Shown here one piece after another: positions 18,076 to 26,302 of a stretch of DNA of 64,000 nt (its first letter is position 1; each line of letters opens with the position of its first letter). This stretch comes from Variovorax brevis. Its GTDB lineage: Bacteria > Pseudomonadota > Gammaproteobacteria > Burkholderiales > Burkholderiaceae_C. The DNA is taken from contig NZ_JASZYG010000023.1 of the NCBI RefSeq assembly GCF_030317105.1, positions 1 through 64,000 of the forward strand. The letters run 5' to 3'. The notes beneath the pieces were generated by a model that worked only from the letters and a program-made list of their open reading frames with translations, was not told where the DNA came from and ran no database searches. The translations under genes and the position numbers were made by a program.

Positions 18076-18801
18076 TCATACGTGTCGAGTGATGCCGCCG
18101 TCCACCCGGATGTTCTGGCCGGTGATGTAGCCCGCGTCGTCCGAAAGCAGGAAAGCGGCTGTCTTCGCGATCTCCTGCGTGGTGCCGACGCGCTGCATCG
18201 GAATGGACTGCGCCGTTTCAGGCTTGTGGTCGAGGCTGTCGACATAGCCGGGCAGCAGCGCGTTCATGCGGATGTTGTTCGCTGCGTAGCGGTCGGCGTA
18301 CAGCTTGGTGAACGCGCCCACCGCCGCACGATAGGCGCACGACACGGGAAACTTCGGCGAGGGCTCGAAGGCCGCAAAGGTCGTGATGTTGACGAAGGCG
18401 CCCTTGCCCTGCGCCAGCATGGTCGGCGTGACGAGCCGCGCCATGCGCACGACGGACAGCACCATCAGGTCGTTGCCCTTGAGCCAGTGGTCGTCCGTGA
18501 GATCGAGCAAATCGCCCTTGGGTGGATGCCCCGTGTGGTTGACCACGGCATCAATGCGACCGAAGGACTGCAAGGCGCCATCGACCAGGCGCTGCAGGTC
18601 CTGCGGGCTCTCGACCGAGCCGCTGATGCCGAAGCCGCCGAGTTCCCCGGCCAGGGCCTGCGCGCTGCCCGACGGCGACATCAGCGCCAGGCGATAGCCG
18701 CGGCCATGAAGTTCGCGCGCAATGGCAGCGCCCATGCCGCGGCCGGCGGCGGTGACGATGGCGACGGGCGCCGGTGCGTTGGGGGAATTGGAATCATGCA
18801 T
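18076..18801 (-). CDS. SDR-fold oxidoreductase with atypical active site
   Basis: Short-chain dehydrogenase fold, about 241 aa from ATG 18801 (an ATG at 18825 adds 8 residues). The nucleotide loop reads VTAAGRGMGAAIA, and NHTG (NNAG position), NIRMNALLPGYV and the C-terminal SDDAGYITGQNIRVDGG are all in place. The YxxxK catalytic motif is altered: aligning the downstream AAVGAFTKLYADRYA to the usual AAV..LTK..A places Ser and Arg where the catalytic Tyr and Lys should be (S-C-A-Y-R). It may be a non-catalytic or specialised member. Neighbour of the nitrilase gene. Confidence 0.82.
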   Translation of the reverse strand: MHDSNSPNAPAPVAIVTAAGRGMGAAIARELHGRGYRLALMSPSGSAQALAGELGGFGISGSVESPQDLQRLVDGALQSFGRIDAVVNHTGHPPKGDLLDLTDDHWLKGNDLMVLSVVRMARLVTPTMLAQGKGAFVNITTFAAFEPSPKFPVSCAYRAAVGAFTKLYADRYAANNIRMNALLPGYVDSLDHKPETAQSIPMQRVGTTQEIAKTAAFLLSDDAGYITGQNIRVDGGITRHV

Positions 18802-18968
18802 GCCGCGATTCTTGCGCACGGACATCGTCCGATCTACGTCTCTCCACGAGCATCCTTGCGACGCCGTTCATTGCGGTGCCGATATGGCCGGCGATGACAC
18901 AGAAACTAACACGAACGACTGCTACGATGCCCCCGCGCTTCCATCAACTTTCAATTCGGAGTTCGTCG

Positions 18969-19571
18969 ATGAAGTTACACAAGCAATCACTGATCGCCTT
19001 GTCCCTCTCGCTGGCCCTCGGCACTTGGGCAGGCATCGCCCAGGCGGCGGACCCTGCGCACAAGACCATCGATCTTTCGGACGCGCGAGGCGCTGCGTCG
19101 GTGGTGTCCGTCACGGGGGAAATCACGGCGGTGGACGTGGCCAACCGCATCGTGTCGATCAAGGGCCCCAAGGGCAACATCTCGGACATGCGGGTGGATC
19201 CCAAGGTCAAGAATCTTGAGCAGGTCAAGGTGGGCGACCTGGTGCGCCTGACCTATCGCGTGGGCATCGCGCTGGCGCTCATGAAGGGCGGCGACGGCAT
19301 CCGCGAAAAGGTCGAAACCGAAGGCGCTGCCAAGGCCGAACGCGGCGCCAAGCCCGGCGGCGCGGTCGTCAAGCGCACCACCATCGTGGCCGACGTCGAA
19401 GGCGTCGATGCCAAGAAAAAGATCGTGACGCTCAAGGGCCCCAGCGGCCAGATCGTCGATGTGCGCGTGAACGACTCGCAGGTGCTGCGCGACACCAAGG
19501 TGGGTGACCAGGTGGTGGCCAGCATCACTGAATCGCTGGCCTTGCGCGTGTCGCCTGCGTCGGCGAAGTAA
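18969..19571 (+). CDS. Exported protein with two tandem OB-like repeats, unknown function
   Basis: 200 aa. Signal peptide MKLHKQSLIALSLSLALGTWAGIAQAA, so periplasmic. The mature protein is an internal duplication: residues about 47-90 (VTGEITAVDVANRIVSIKGPKGNISDMRV...VKVGDLV in pieces) and about 137-185 (ADVEGVDAKKKIVTLKGPSG, QIVDVRVND, TKVGDQVV) share the pattern of a short beta-barrel unit. They are joined by a lysine/glycine-rich linker. I do not recognise a named function; metal or ligand binding would be a guess. Start at 18969 follows GGAG and the leader fits. A strong terminator follows. Confidence 0.75.
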   Translation: MKLHKQSLIALSLSLALGTWAGIAQAADPAHKTIDLSDARGAASVVSVTGEITAVDVANRIVSIKGPKGNISDMRVDPKVKNLEQVKVGDLVRLTYRVGIALALMKGGDGIREKVETEGAAKAERGAKPGGAVVKRTTIVADVEGVDAKKKIVTLKGPSGQIVDVRVNDSQVLRDTKVGDQVVASITESLALRVSPASAK

Positions 19572-19610
19572 GGCATCAGCGCGTCGTTCGGCGCATCGCC
19601 CCGCAAAGAA

Positions 19611-19640
19611 AAAAGCCGTCGCAAACCGCGACGGCTTTTT
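19611..19640. terminator. Bidirectional intrinsic terminator
   Basis: GCCGTCGC-AAACC-GCGACGGC (19615-19635) flanked by AAAA on the left and TTTTT on the right. It serves the plus-strand gene ending at 19571 and, read the other way, the minus-strand lipoprotein gene ending at 19689. Confidence 0.88.
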
Positions 19641-19688
19641 GTTCATGTGCGCTCTACGCGCTGACGCGGCTTGCGCCGCGTGATGCGC

Positions 19689-22136
19689 TTACTTCGACAC
19701 CGGCTCCGCAGGCAGCGGCTGTCCGCCCGGACCTGCCTTGAACGTCAGCGGCGCCACCGAGGCTTGCTGGCCGACGCCCGGCTTGCTCCAGTCGCACACG
19801 CCATCCGGGAACACCGCCTGCAGGCGCGCCAGATGGCCCGTCAGCAGACCGCCACCGGCGGCGTAGTCGTTCACGTCGATGGCCTTGAGCTGGCACTTCA
19901 GGATGTCCTCGGTGCGCGCACCACCGGCCACCTGGCGCGGCGACGAATGCACCGCGAGGTACTTGTCGGCATCGCACGCGGCCTGGTCCGTCACCTTGGT
20001 GGCTTGCGCCGGGTCGGTGCTCAGCAGGCAGTAGTCGCTCGACGCGGCAGGCTTGGCCGCCAGCACCTTCTGCTCCAGGGTCTTGCTCGACGTGTCGGCC
20101 TTGAGGGTCGTCAGCCACTGGTCCATCTGCGTGAAGGCATCCGTGGCCAGCGCGGTCGACGGCGCGAAGCCCGAGAGGCCAAAGCGCCACATCACCTGGT
20201 TGCCGTGGCCGCCCGCATCGCGATCCAGGCGGTCGCGAATCGAGAAGCTGCGCCACTGGTGGTGGATGCCGAACAGCGCCACGCCTTGCAGGTTGGCGGC
20301 AGGAATGCCCAAAGCGAGCAGCCCCGGCGGCAGGTCGATGACCGAGTCGTCATAGCCGCGCATGTCGATCACCGCCACCTTGGACAGCGACTTGCCGCTC
20401 AGCACGATGCCGGCGCGGTAGGCGATGTTCAGTGCATCTGCGTCGGCCACCGTGCGCGCCGTGCTCAGTTCGGTGTCGCGGTCGGTGCCGCCGATGATTT
20501 CGTTCAGGGTGACGAATTCCTCGGCCGTGATCTTGTTGGCCTGGAAGGCCTTCAGCCCGTATTGCACGCCCACGTTGTCGCGGGTGTCCTTGGCCCAAGC
20601 CTGGCCGGGCACCTTGCCCCAGATCGACTCGGCCCACGACCATGCGTTGCAGCGTGCGCCCGCGGGGTTGTTCGTCTTGTCATAGACCAGGGCGTTGGGC
20701 AACTCGCAGTTGTTGACCGTCGTCGGCAGGGTCGTGATGGCACCCGTGTCGTTGGCCGCAGGCGGCACCACGCGCTGGTTGTAGTTGCCCGGCTTGGCGT
20801 TGCTGCCGAAGGAGTTGTACCAGCCATGGCAAGCCGACTGGTCCAGGTGACCGTTGATGGCCGCCTTCTTGGCATTGACCTGCGCGGACGTCGCCCCCGA
20901 CTGCAGCGCGAGCCACTGCGGCTTCTGGTACGCCTCCACCAGCAGCACGCAGTCCGCCACTTCCATCGTCACCGTTTCGGAGTCCGGATAGGTGCACGAG
21001 GTCGTGATGCCGTCCAGCAGCCCCGGGCCGATGCTCGAGACCATGTTCGACGCAATCGAGCCGCCCGAGCAGCCGCTGCCTTGCGTGAACTTGATGGGGC
21101 CGTAGGTGTCGCCGATGTGCTCCTTCATCATCATGGTGGTCTCGGTCATCACCACGCGATTGGAGTTTTGCAGCGAGTCCGTCATGCTGTTGACGGCCAC
21201 CATGTAGCCCCTGGAAAGCGACCGGTCGTCCGTCCACGCGGTGGCCGGGCGCACCTGACGACGCGGCTGGCCGGTGCTGGCGCCAAAGAAGTAGATGAGC
21301 TTGCCGTTCCACTGCGCCTGCGGCTGCACCGGATTCCAGGCCGCGTTCGGGTTGAACAGCACCGCGATGTCATAGATGCCGCGGTTGATGGTGCCGCGCT
21401 CCACGCGAACGATGTAGGGCACCGTCACGCCGGCATCGGTCGTCGTGCTGGCCATGTCCGCCGGCGTGGTACCTGCCGTGTAGGGCTTGAAGCAGGGGTT
21501 GGCCGGCGGCGCAACCGTCGCAGGCGGCGACGCGCTGGTGTAGAGGGGCCGGTTGACCGGATCGGGCAGGCCGAAGGTGCAGCCCGCTGCCGTGCTCTTG
21601 TAGTAGAGCTTGAACTCGGTCGCGATGTTGCACTTGGCGTCCGTCGCGTTGGTCGTCAGGCCGCTGCCGGTGGTGGCTGGCGCCGTGGCGGTCGCGCCCA
21701 CGGGGGTCGGCGTGGCGCAGAAGTAAGGCATCGGCTGTGCGCCGGTAAACACCGGGCCGCCGCGGTCGGCGTTGGTGATCGTCAGCCTGGCGGGTGATGC
21801 GGCAGTGGTCCAGGCGGTCACCACGTTGTCGCCGACGGCCAGGCCGTCGATGCGCCCGATGATGCGGCCATCGCTGCGCGTGGTCGAGAAGGCGGCGCTC
21901 ACATCGCGCCCGCCGACGTCGACCTTCAGGCCAGCCGCGGTGGTGTTGGCGGGCAAGACCACCTCGACCAGCGCGTCACCGTCGCTGACGAGGTCGGCGC
22001 GGTTCGACAGGGTCTTGATCGACACCGCCGGCGAGGTGTGGTGATGGCCGCCGCCGCACGAGGCGAGGACGGCTGTCAGGCCGAACACGAATAGGCTCGC
22101 TGGCAAGCGGCGCCCATTCAAAGGGTGACCATTCAT
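19689..22136 (-). CDS. Large DUF6351-type lipoprotein, putative alpha/beta hydrolase
   Basis: 815 aa. A lipoprotein signal ends at the lipobox LASC-GGG (Cys about 27) followed by a His-rich tether, so the protein is anchored at the outer membrane or secreted. The N-terminal 120 residues look like an Ig-like/carbohydrate-type module (LVSDGDALVEVVLP). The main part has a candidate nucleophile elbow in GSGCSGGSIASNM and reads like the DUF6351 family, which is tied to alpha/beta hydrolases acting on polymers or esters. Recognition of the family is from memory and function is not known. It has about ten scattered cysteines, consistent with an exported, disulfide-bonded protein. Confidence 0.7.
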   Translation of the reverse strand: MNGHPLNGRRLPASLFVFGLTAVLASCGGGHHHTSPAVSIKTLSNRADLVSDGDALVEVVLPANTTAAGLKVDVGGRDVSAAFSTTRSDGRIIGRIDGLAVGDNVVTAWTTAASPARLTITNADRGGPVFTGAQPMPYFCATPTPVGATATAPATTGSGLTTNATDAKCNIATEFKLYYKSTAAGCTFGLPDPVNRPLYTSASPPATVAPPANPCFKPYTAGTTPADMASTTTDAGVTVPYIVRVERGTINRGIYDIAVLFNPNAAWNPVQPQAQWNGKLIYFFGASTGQPRRQVRPATAWTDDRSLSRGYMVAVNSMTDSLQNSNRVVMTETTMMMKEHIGDTYGPIKFTQGSGCSGGSIASNMVSSIGPGLLDGITTSCTYPDSETVTMEVADCVLLVEAYQKPQWLALQSGATSAQVNAKKAAINGHLDQSACHGWYNSFGSNAKPGNYNQRVVPPAANDTGAITTLPTTVNNCELPNALVYDKTNNPAGARCNAWSWAESIWGKVPGQAWAKDTRDNVGVQYGLKAFQANKITAEEFVTLNEIIGGTDRDTELSTARTVADADALNIAYRAGIVLSGKSLSKVAVIDMRGYDDSVIDLPPGLLALGIPAANLQGVALFGIHHQWRSFSIRDRLDRDAGGHGNQVMWRFGLSGFAPSTALATDAFTQMDQWLTTLKADTSSKTLEQKVLAAKPAASSDYCLLSTDPAQATKVTDQAACDADKYLAVHSSPRQVAGGARTEDILKCQLKAIDVNDYAAGGGLLTGHLARLQAVFPDGVCDWSKPGVGQQASVAPLTFKAGPGGQPLPAEPVSK

Positions 22137-22324
22137 GCTTCTTGTCTCCTGTTATGTGTTGTCTCTTCCGGTGCAGGCCTTTGGCAGGCGCCCGCCAGCC
22201 GTATCACTCAAGTGACAGGTTCAGTTTATGGACGCAGCGCCCCAGCGCGATCGCGGGTATTCACGCAATGTCTTGTCACGCCTGTCACAGGCGCGACTCA
22301 CCTTGGGCGGCGGCGCAGCAAAGC

Positions 22325-22350
22325 AAAAGGCCCGGCGAACCGGGCCTTTT
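22325..22350. terminator. Bidirectional intrinsic terminator after the response regulator gene
   Basis: AAAAGGCCCGG-CGAA-CCGGGCCTTTT, an 11-bp perfect stem with A/T ends and a tetraloop, 19 bp after the minus-strand regulator stop. 22137-22324 otherwise holds only upstream sequence of the lipoprotein gene. Confidence 0.9.
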
Positions 22351-22369
22351 CAAGCGGCGAAAGGGCTTG

Positions 22370-23056
22370 CTAACTCTGGGCCGACGCTTCAGTGAGCGAC
22401 TGCGCCGCCACCACCGCCTCGGTGCGGTTGCGCACGTTCAGCGCGCGGAAGATCGCAGCCAGGTGGATCTTGACCGTGCCTTCGCTGATGCCCAGGCTGC
22501 GGCCGATGAGCTTGTTGGGCTTGCCCTGCGACAGCAGCTGCAGCACCTCGACCTGCCGCTCGGTCAGCACGTTGCGCAGGCTTTCCAGCGTGGCGCCCGA
22601 TCCGCCGGACCGAGCCGACGACGCGGGGCGATCCGGTGCCACCCCGGCCACCACGCCGGGCGGCAGGGCCGACAGCATCATGGGCGGCACATACACGCCA
22701 CCGGCCAGCACCAGCCGCACGGCCGACAGCATCACCTCGGGTGAATAGGCCTTGGGAATGAATCCCAACACGCCGCGCTCGAGCGCGCCGCGCATGAGCG
22801 CCGGATCTTCATAGCCGGAGAGCACGATGACCGGCACCGTCGGATGCCGGCGGCGCAGTTCGTCGATGTGCGCGTAGCCGTCGGCGCCGGGCATGTTGAG
22901 GTCGACCACGGCCAAGTCCACGTCGTCGGACACGGCCGTGAGCAATTCATCCACGCTCATCGCAATGAGGAAGTCGATGCCTTCGCCGAGCTCCGACAGC
23001 TTGGCCTTGACCGCCTCGGTGACGAGCCGGTGGTCGTCGGCGATCAGTATTTTCAT
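22370..23056 (-). CDS. NarL/LuxR-family response regulator
   Basis: 228 aa from ATG 23056 (MKILIADDHRLVTEAV). Receiver domain 1-120 with acidic pair DD at 7-8, phosphoacceptor Asp52 in VVDLNMPG, and Lys near 104 in GFIPKAYSP. A low-complexity linker (APDRPASSARSGGSG) leads to the LuxR helix-turn-helix LTERQVEVLQLLSQGKPNKLIGRSLGISEGTVKIHLAAIFRALNV (in segments). No sensor kinase is adjacent. It is divergent from the T6SS cluster (236 bp to tssL), so it could regulate it, but no binding site is identified. Confidence 0.92.
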   Translation of the reverse strand: MKILIADDHRLVTEAVKAKLSELGEGIDFLIAMSVDELLTAVSDDVDLAVVDLNMPGADGYAHIDELRRRHPTVPVIVLSGYEDPALMRGALERGVLGFIPKAYSPEVMLSAVRLVLAGGVYVPPMMLSALPPGVVAGVAPDRPASSARSGGSGATLESLRNVLTERQVEVLQLLSQGKPNKLIGRSLGISEGTVKIHLAAIFRALNVRNRTEAVVAAQSLTEASAQS

Positions 23057-23292
23057 GGCGTTCCCCAGCGTCGAAATGACTTCATGTATCCCCGCAAAGA
23101 TAGCCCCGAACAGGGCGCGCAGCAAGAAACTTCGCCCCACGAACGACATAGACCCCACGCGGTATGGTGCGCGCAGGTCCGCGTTGAAAGAATGCCCCTC
23201 AGTTCAACGCGGTGGGGACCATGAGCGTGTGCCAACGTCACGGGTGCAAAGCCAAACCCATCGCTGGCCTCCAAGCATAGCGGCAGTCGGCC

Positions 23293-24624
23293 ATGACTCG
23301 CCTGCTCGACTTCTTTTCGCCGCTGATTGTCTTCGGCCTGGAGCTTGACGCAGCCACCGCCGCGGGCCAGGTGCGCGCCCGCACCGCCGACAACCACAAG
23401 CAGGCCCTGGCCCTGATCGAGCAGGCACGCGCGGCCGCCGCCGCCGCGGGCTACGGCAGCAAGCCCATCGAATCCGCCAGCTTCGCGATGGTGGCGTGGT
23501 TGGACGAAGTGCTCGCGCGCCACAACGCGCTGCATGGCGACGACGATGCCGAACCGCTGCAGCAGCAGCTCTTCAATTCGCGCAACGCGCACAGCGAGTT
23601 CTTTCATCACCTCTCGGCCCTGCAGGCGCGCGACGACGAACTGCGCGAGGTCTACTGGCATGCGCTGGCCCTGGGCTTTGCCGGCCAGTACTACTTCGAG
23701 ACGGGTGACCAAGGCGAGTTGGGCAAGCTCAAGGACCTGCATGGCCAGCAGTTGCAGAACACGCCGCTGTCCTTCTCGAACCTGGAGCGCGAGCGCATCA
23801 CGCCGCAGCCCTACACCGTGGCCGACCCGCCCCTGCCCCGCGACCCGCTGCACCGCGAACGCACCATGCTGCGGCTGGGCGGCGCGCTGGCCGCGCTGGT
23901 GCCCGTGCTGTGCCTGGTGTGGCTGACGCTGGCCACGCCGCGCGACGCACCGTCACCGATGGCCCAGCGCATCGACCACCAGTTGCAAAGCTATGCCTGT
24001 GCGGACCTGACGACGCGCGTGAATTCGGAAGGCACGCTGCAAGTGCGCGGCTTCGTCTCGCGTCCCGAAGACATCGAGCGCGTGCGGCGGGAAGTGGCGG
24101 CGCTGCCAGGCGTGGGCGCGCCGCAATTCGACCTGGGCGTGCGCATCTGGCCGCATTGCGAAGTCGTCTCCATCCTCAAGCCCTACCAGGTCCGCAACCG
24201 CGACAAGCACTTCGGCCTTCGCGTGGCGGTGCCCAGCGCACGCGACGGTCAACTGCGCGAAGGCGACAAGGTCACGCTCCAGTTGACCAACGCCGACTTC
24301 GACGGCTACATCTGGGTGGACTACTACACCGCCGACGGTTCGGTGCTGCACTTCTTCGCCGGGCGCGGGCAGGCGCGGCTGGGTGCGCGCGAGCAGATCG
24401 AGCTGGGCACCGACACGCCCGCCAGCTGGCTGGTGGCACCGCCTTTCGGCACGGTGATGGTCACGGCCCTGGCCTCGCCCGCGCCCTTCGGCGACACGAC
24501 CGACCGGCCACCCTTTGAACAAGCCTCCGCCTACCTGCTGCGCCTGCGCGAAATGCTCGGGAACAACCGCGCAGCCGATCGCGTCGCGGCCGACTACGTT
24601 TTCCTGCAGACGGTGTCACGATGA
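23293..24624 (+). CDS. tssL: T6SS membrane-complex protein TssL (DotU) with C-terminal DUF4384-like extension
   Basis: 443 aa. Residues 1-190 are the cytoplasmic DotU domain (PLIVFGLELD, AMVAWLDEVL, NSRNAHSEFFHHL, LALGFAGQYYF). A transmembrane helix spans about 194-214, and the periplasmic part is unusual: a BON-like segment (VRGFVSRPEDIERVRREVAALPGV) then a DUF4384-like domain (LREGDKVTLQLTNADFDGYI, WVDYYTADGSVLHFFAGRG). Standard TssL has no such domain, or ends in an OmpA peptidoglycan-binding domain. TssL joins TssM and TssJ to form the envelope-spanning complex. Stop overlaps the next start by 4 bp (ATGA). Confidence 0.9.
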   Translation: MTRLLDFFSPLIVFGLELDAATAAGQVRARTADNHKQALALIEQARAAAAAAGYGSKPIESASFAMVAWLDEVLARHNALHGDDDAEPLQQQLFNSRNAHSEFFHHLSALQARDDELREVYWHALALGFAGQYYFETGDQGELGKLKDLHGQQLQNTPLSFSNLERERITPQPYTVADPPLPRDPLHRERTMLRLGGALAALVPVLCLVWLTLATPRDAPSPMAQRIDHQLQSYACADLTTRVNSEGTLQVRGFVSRPEDIERVRREVAALPGVGAPQFDLGVRIWPHCEVVSILKPYQVRNRDKHFGLRVAVPSARDGQLREGDKVTLQLTNADFDGYIWVDYYTADGSVLHFFAGRGQARLGAREQIELGTDTPASWLVAPPFGTVMVTALASPAPFGDTTDRPPFEQASAYLLRLREMLGNNRAADRVAADYVFLQTVSR

Positions 24625-25685
24625 CGGCGCTGCAATCGCCCATCCTCTGGCAAGTGACGCTGGCCTGCGTGCTGGCGTTCATGCTGTTCTGGTGGCTCAC
24701 CACCGGCGCGCGGCATGCGTCGCGCCGGCGAGCGCTGCAGCAGCGCATCACGGCGCTGGGCTCGGACGTCGACGGCGCGCGCTTCTCGGGCGTCATTGAA
24801 CTGCACGACGTCTTTGCCCACGCGCGGCACGCACTGCAGGGCCACGAGATGCGCCCCCAGGCGCGCCACGATTCGCTCTATCGCGTGCCGTGGATTCTCT
24901 TCCTGGGCGATTCGGCAAGCGGGGTGCCCCAGCTCCTGCGCACCAGCGGCGCACAGTCTCCCGGCGGCGACGTGCGCCGGAGCCTGTGGCGCTGGTGGAT
25001 GCTCGAAGGCTTCGTGGCCATCGAGACCGACCCCGCGCTCATCGAAGACGCCACCGGCGACGACGTGCGCGCCGGCTGGTACGAGGCCCTGCTCGAACTG
25101 GTGGAAAAGCGCCAGGCCTTGCCCCTGGATGGCATGGCGCTGTGCGTGGACGCCAGCAGCCTGCTGGGCGGCGCACAGGCGGTGGCGCCGCTGGCCGCCC
25201 GCCTGCGCAAGCGCACCGACGAAGCCTCGCAGCTGTTGAGGCTTCGCCTGTTCACGCAAGTGGTGATCACGGGGCTGGACAAGTTTCCCGGCTACGCCAG
25301 GCTGCGACACGCGCTGCCGCCAGAAATGCTCGACCAGGCGATCGGCTTCCGTGTGCCGCCCGGCACCCTCGTCAACATTGATGATGTCTTGAGCCATATG
25401 TCGGAACGCATGCGGGCGCTGCGCATGACCTTGCTGCGCACGCAGGCCGATGCGGCGGGGCGGCTGGCGGTCCATCAGTTCATTGAACAGATGCTGGCGA
25501 TCGAACCGGGTTTGAACGCGCTGGCGACTTCGCTGTTCGTGTCGGGCTCGAGTTCCGCGCATCGCCTGCGCGGACGTGGCCTCTACTTCGTGGCCGCGCC
25601 TGCCGATGCCGCGCAGGCGGCTTTTGCGACGGACATGTTCAGGCGCTTCCTGCCGGCCGAGCGGCCTTCAACGCCGCGAACCTGA
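24621..25685 (+). CDS. Short, degenerate TssM/IcmF-like protein
   Basis: 354 aa, about a third of normal TssM. One N-terminal transmembrane helix (LWQVTLACVLAFMLFWWL) precedes a domain that follows the TssM cytoplasmic GTPase-like region: VPWILFLGDSASGVP sits where TssM has a Walker A (GPPGAGKT), with the Lys/Thr lost; then WWMLEGFVAIETD, LPLDGMALCVDASSLL and FTQVVITGLDKFPGY (NKxD-like position). The periplasmic TssJ-binding part and second membrane segments are absent. Coupled to tssL by ATGA. It may be a TssL accessory; a full tssM must be encoded elsewhere. Confidence 0.75.
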   Translation: MTALQSPILWQVTLACVLAFMLFWWLTTGARHASRRRALQQRITALGSDVDGARFSGVIELHDVFAHARHALQGHEMRPQARHDSLYRVPWILFLGDSASGVPQLLRTSGAQSPGGDVRRSLWRWWMLEGFVAIETDPALIEDATGDDVRAGWYEALLELVEKRQALPLDGMALCVDASSLLGGAQAVAPLAARLRKRTDEASQLLRLRLFTQVVITGLDKFPGYARLRHALPPEMLDQAIGFRVPPGTLVNIDDVLSHMSERMRALRMTLLRTQADAAGRLAVHQFIEQMLAIEPGLNALATSLFVSGSSSAHRLRGRGLYFVAAPADAAQAAFATDMFRRFLPAERPSTPRT

Positions 25686-25697
25686 GGCTCGCCCCAG

Positions 25698-26231
25698 CTA
25701 CTTGGCCTCGATCTTGACTTCCCGCGCCCCAACGTTCGCCGCCAGGTTGTTGACCTTGCCCACCTCCAGCGGACGCAAGGCGCGCCAGCGTGCGCGCTCC
25801 AGGTCTCGGTAGGCGGCCAGCACGGCGATGTTCTTGGCATCGGGCTGCAGCGTGAACTCCAGCTTCTTGCTTTCACCGGGGCGCAGCAGCAGTTCCTCGC
25901 GCTGCACGAGTTCCGTGCCCAGCGTGGCCGTGTCCTTCTCGAAGAGCGAGAAGAAGTCGGCGCCCTCGAAGGGCCCCGGCGCCTTGAGCACATACACGCG
26001 CACCGTGATCGGCGACGCGCGGCCGCGCGAATCGGGGTTGGCGTCGGCACCGGCGTTGACGCTGAGCGCCACGTTGGTGATGACCGGCTTGGGCGGCGGC
26101 GGCGCGCCGCAGGAAGCGACCAGAAGCAACGCCGAGGCCGCGAGGCACAGCGCCGCTGAACGCCGATTCACCCGATTCAGGGCAGGAAATCGGCGCCCAT
26201 AGGGCGAACGGCTTGTACCAGCGTCTCTCAT
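25698..26231 (-). CDS. tssJ: T6SS outer-membrane lipoprotein TssJ
   Basis: 177 aa. Lipobox LLVASC-GAPPPPKP with Cys41 after a long, arginine-rich n-region; the start at 26231 is kept because GAAGGA lies 7 nt before it, whereas the GTG at 26171 (which would give a conventional-length signal peptide) has no ribosome site. The mature beta-sandwich shows VITNVALSVNAGADANPDSRG, SPITVRVYVLKAPGPFEGADFFSLFE and the basic C-terminal segment. TssJ anchors TssM to the outer membrane. Convergent with the TssM-like gene, 12 bp apart, and divergent from tssA. Confidence 0.9.
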   Translation of the reverse strand: MRDAGTSRSPYGRRFPALNRVNRRSAALCLAASALLLVASCGAPPPPKPVITNVALSVNAGADANPDSRGRASPITVRVYVLKAPGPFEGADFFSLFEKDTATLGTELVQREELLLRPGESKKLEFTLQPDAKNIAVLAAYRDLERARWRALRPLEVGKVNNLAANVGAREVKIEAK

Positions 26232-26302
26232 GCTATTTCCTTCGTTGCATTGACCGGGTCCCGCGCATCTTTGATTATCACCAGCGAACTTGAACAGGCA
26301 AC

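Noticed and set aside
22370..23056. Complete two-component system
   Set aside because: No histidine kinase gene lies next to the response regulator in the window.
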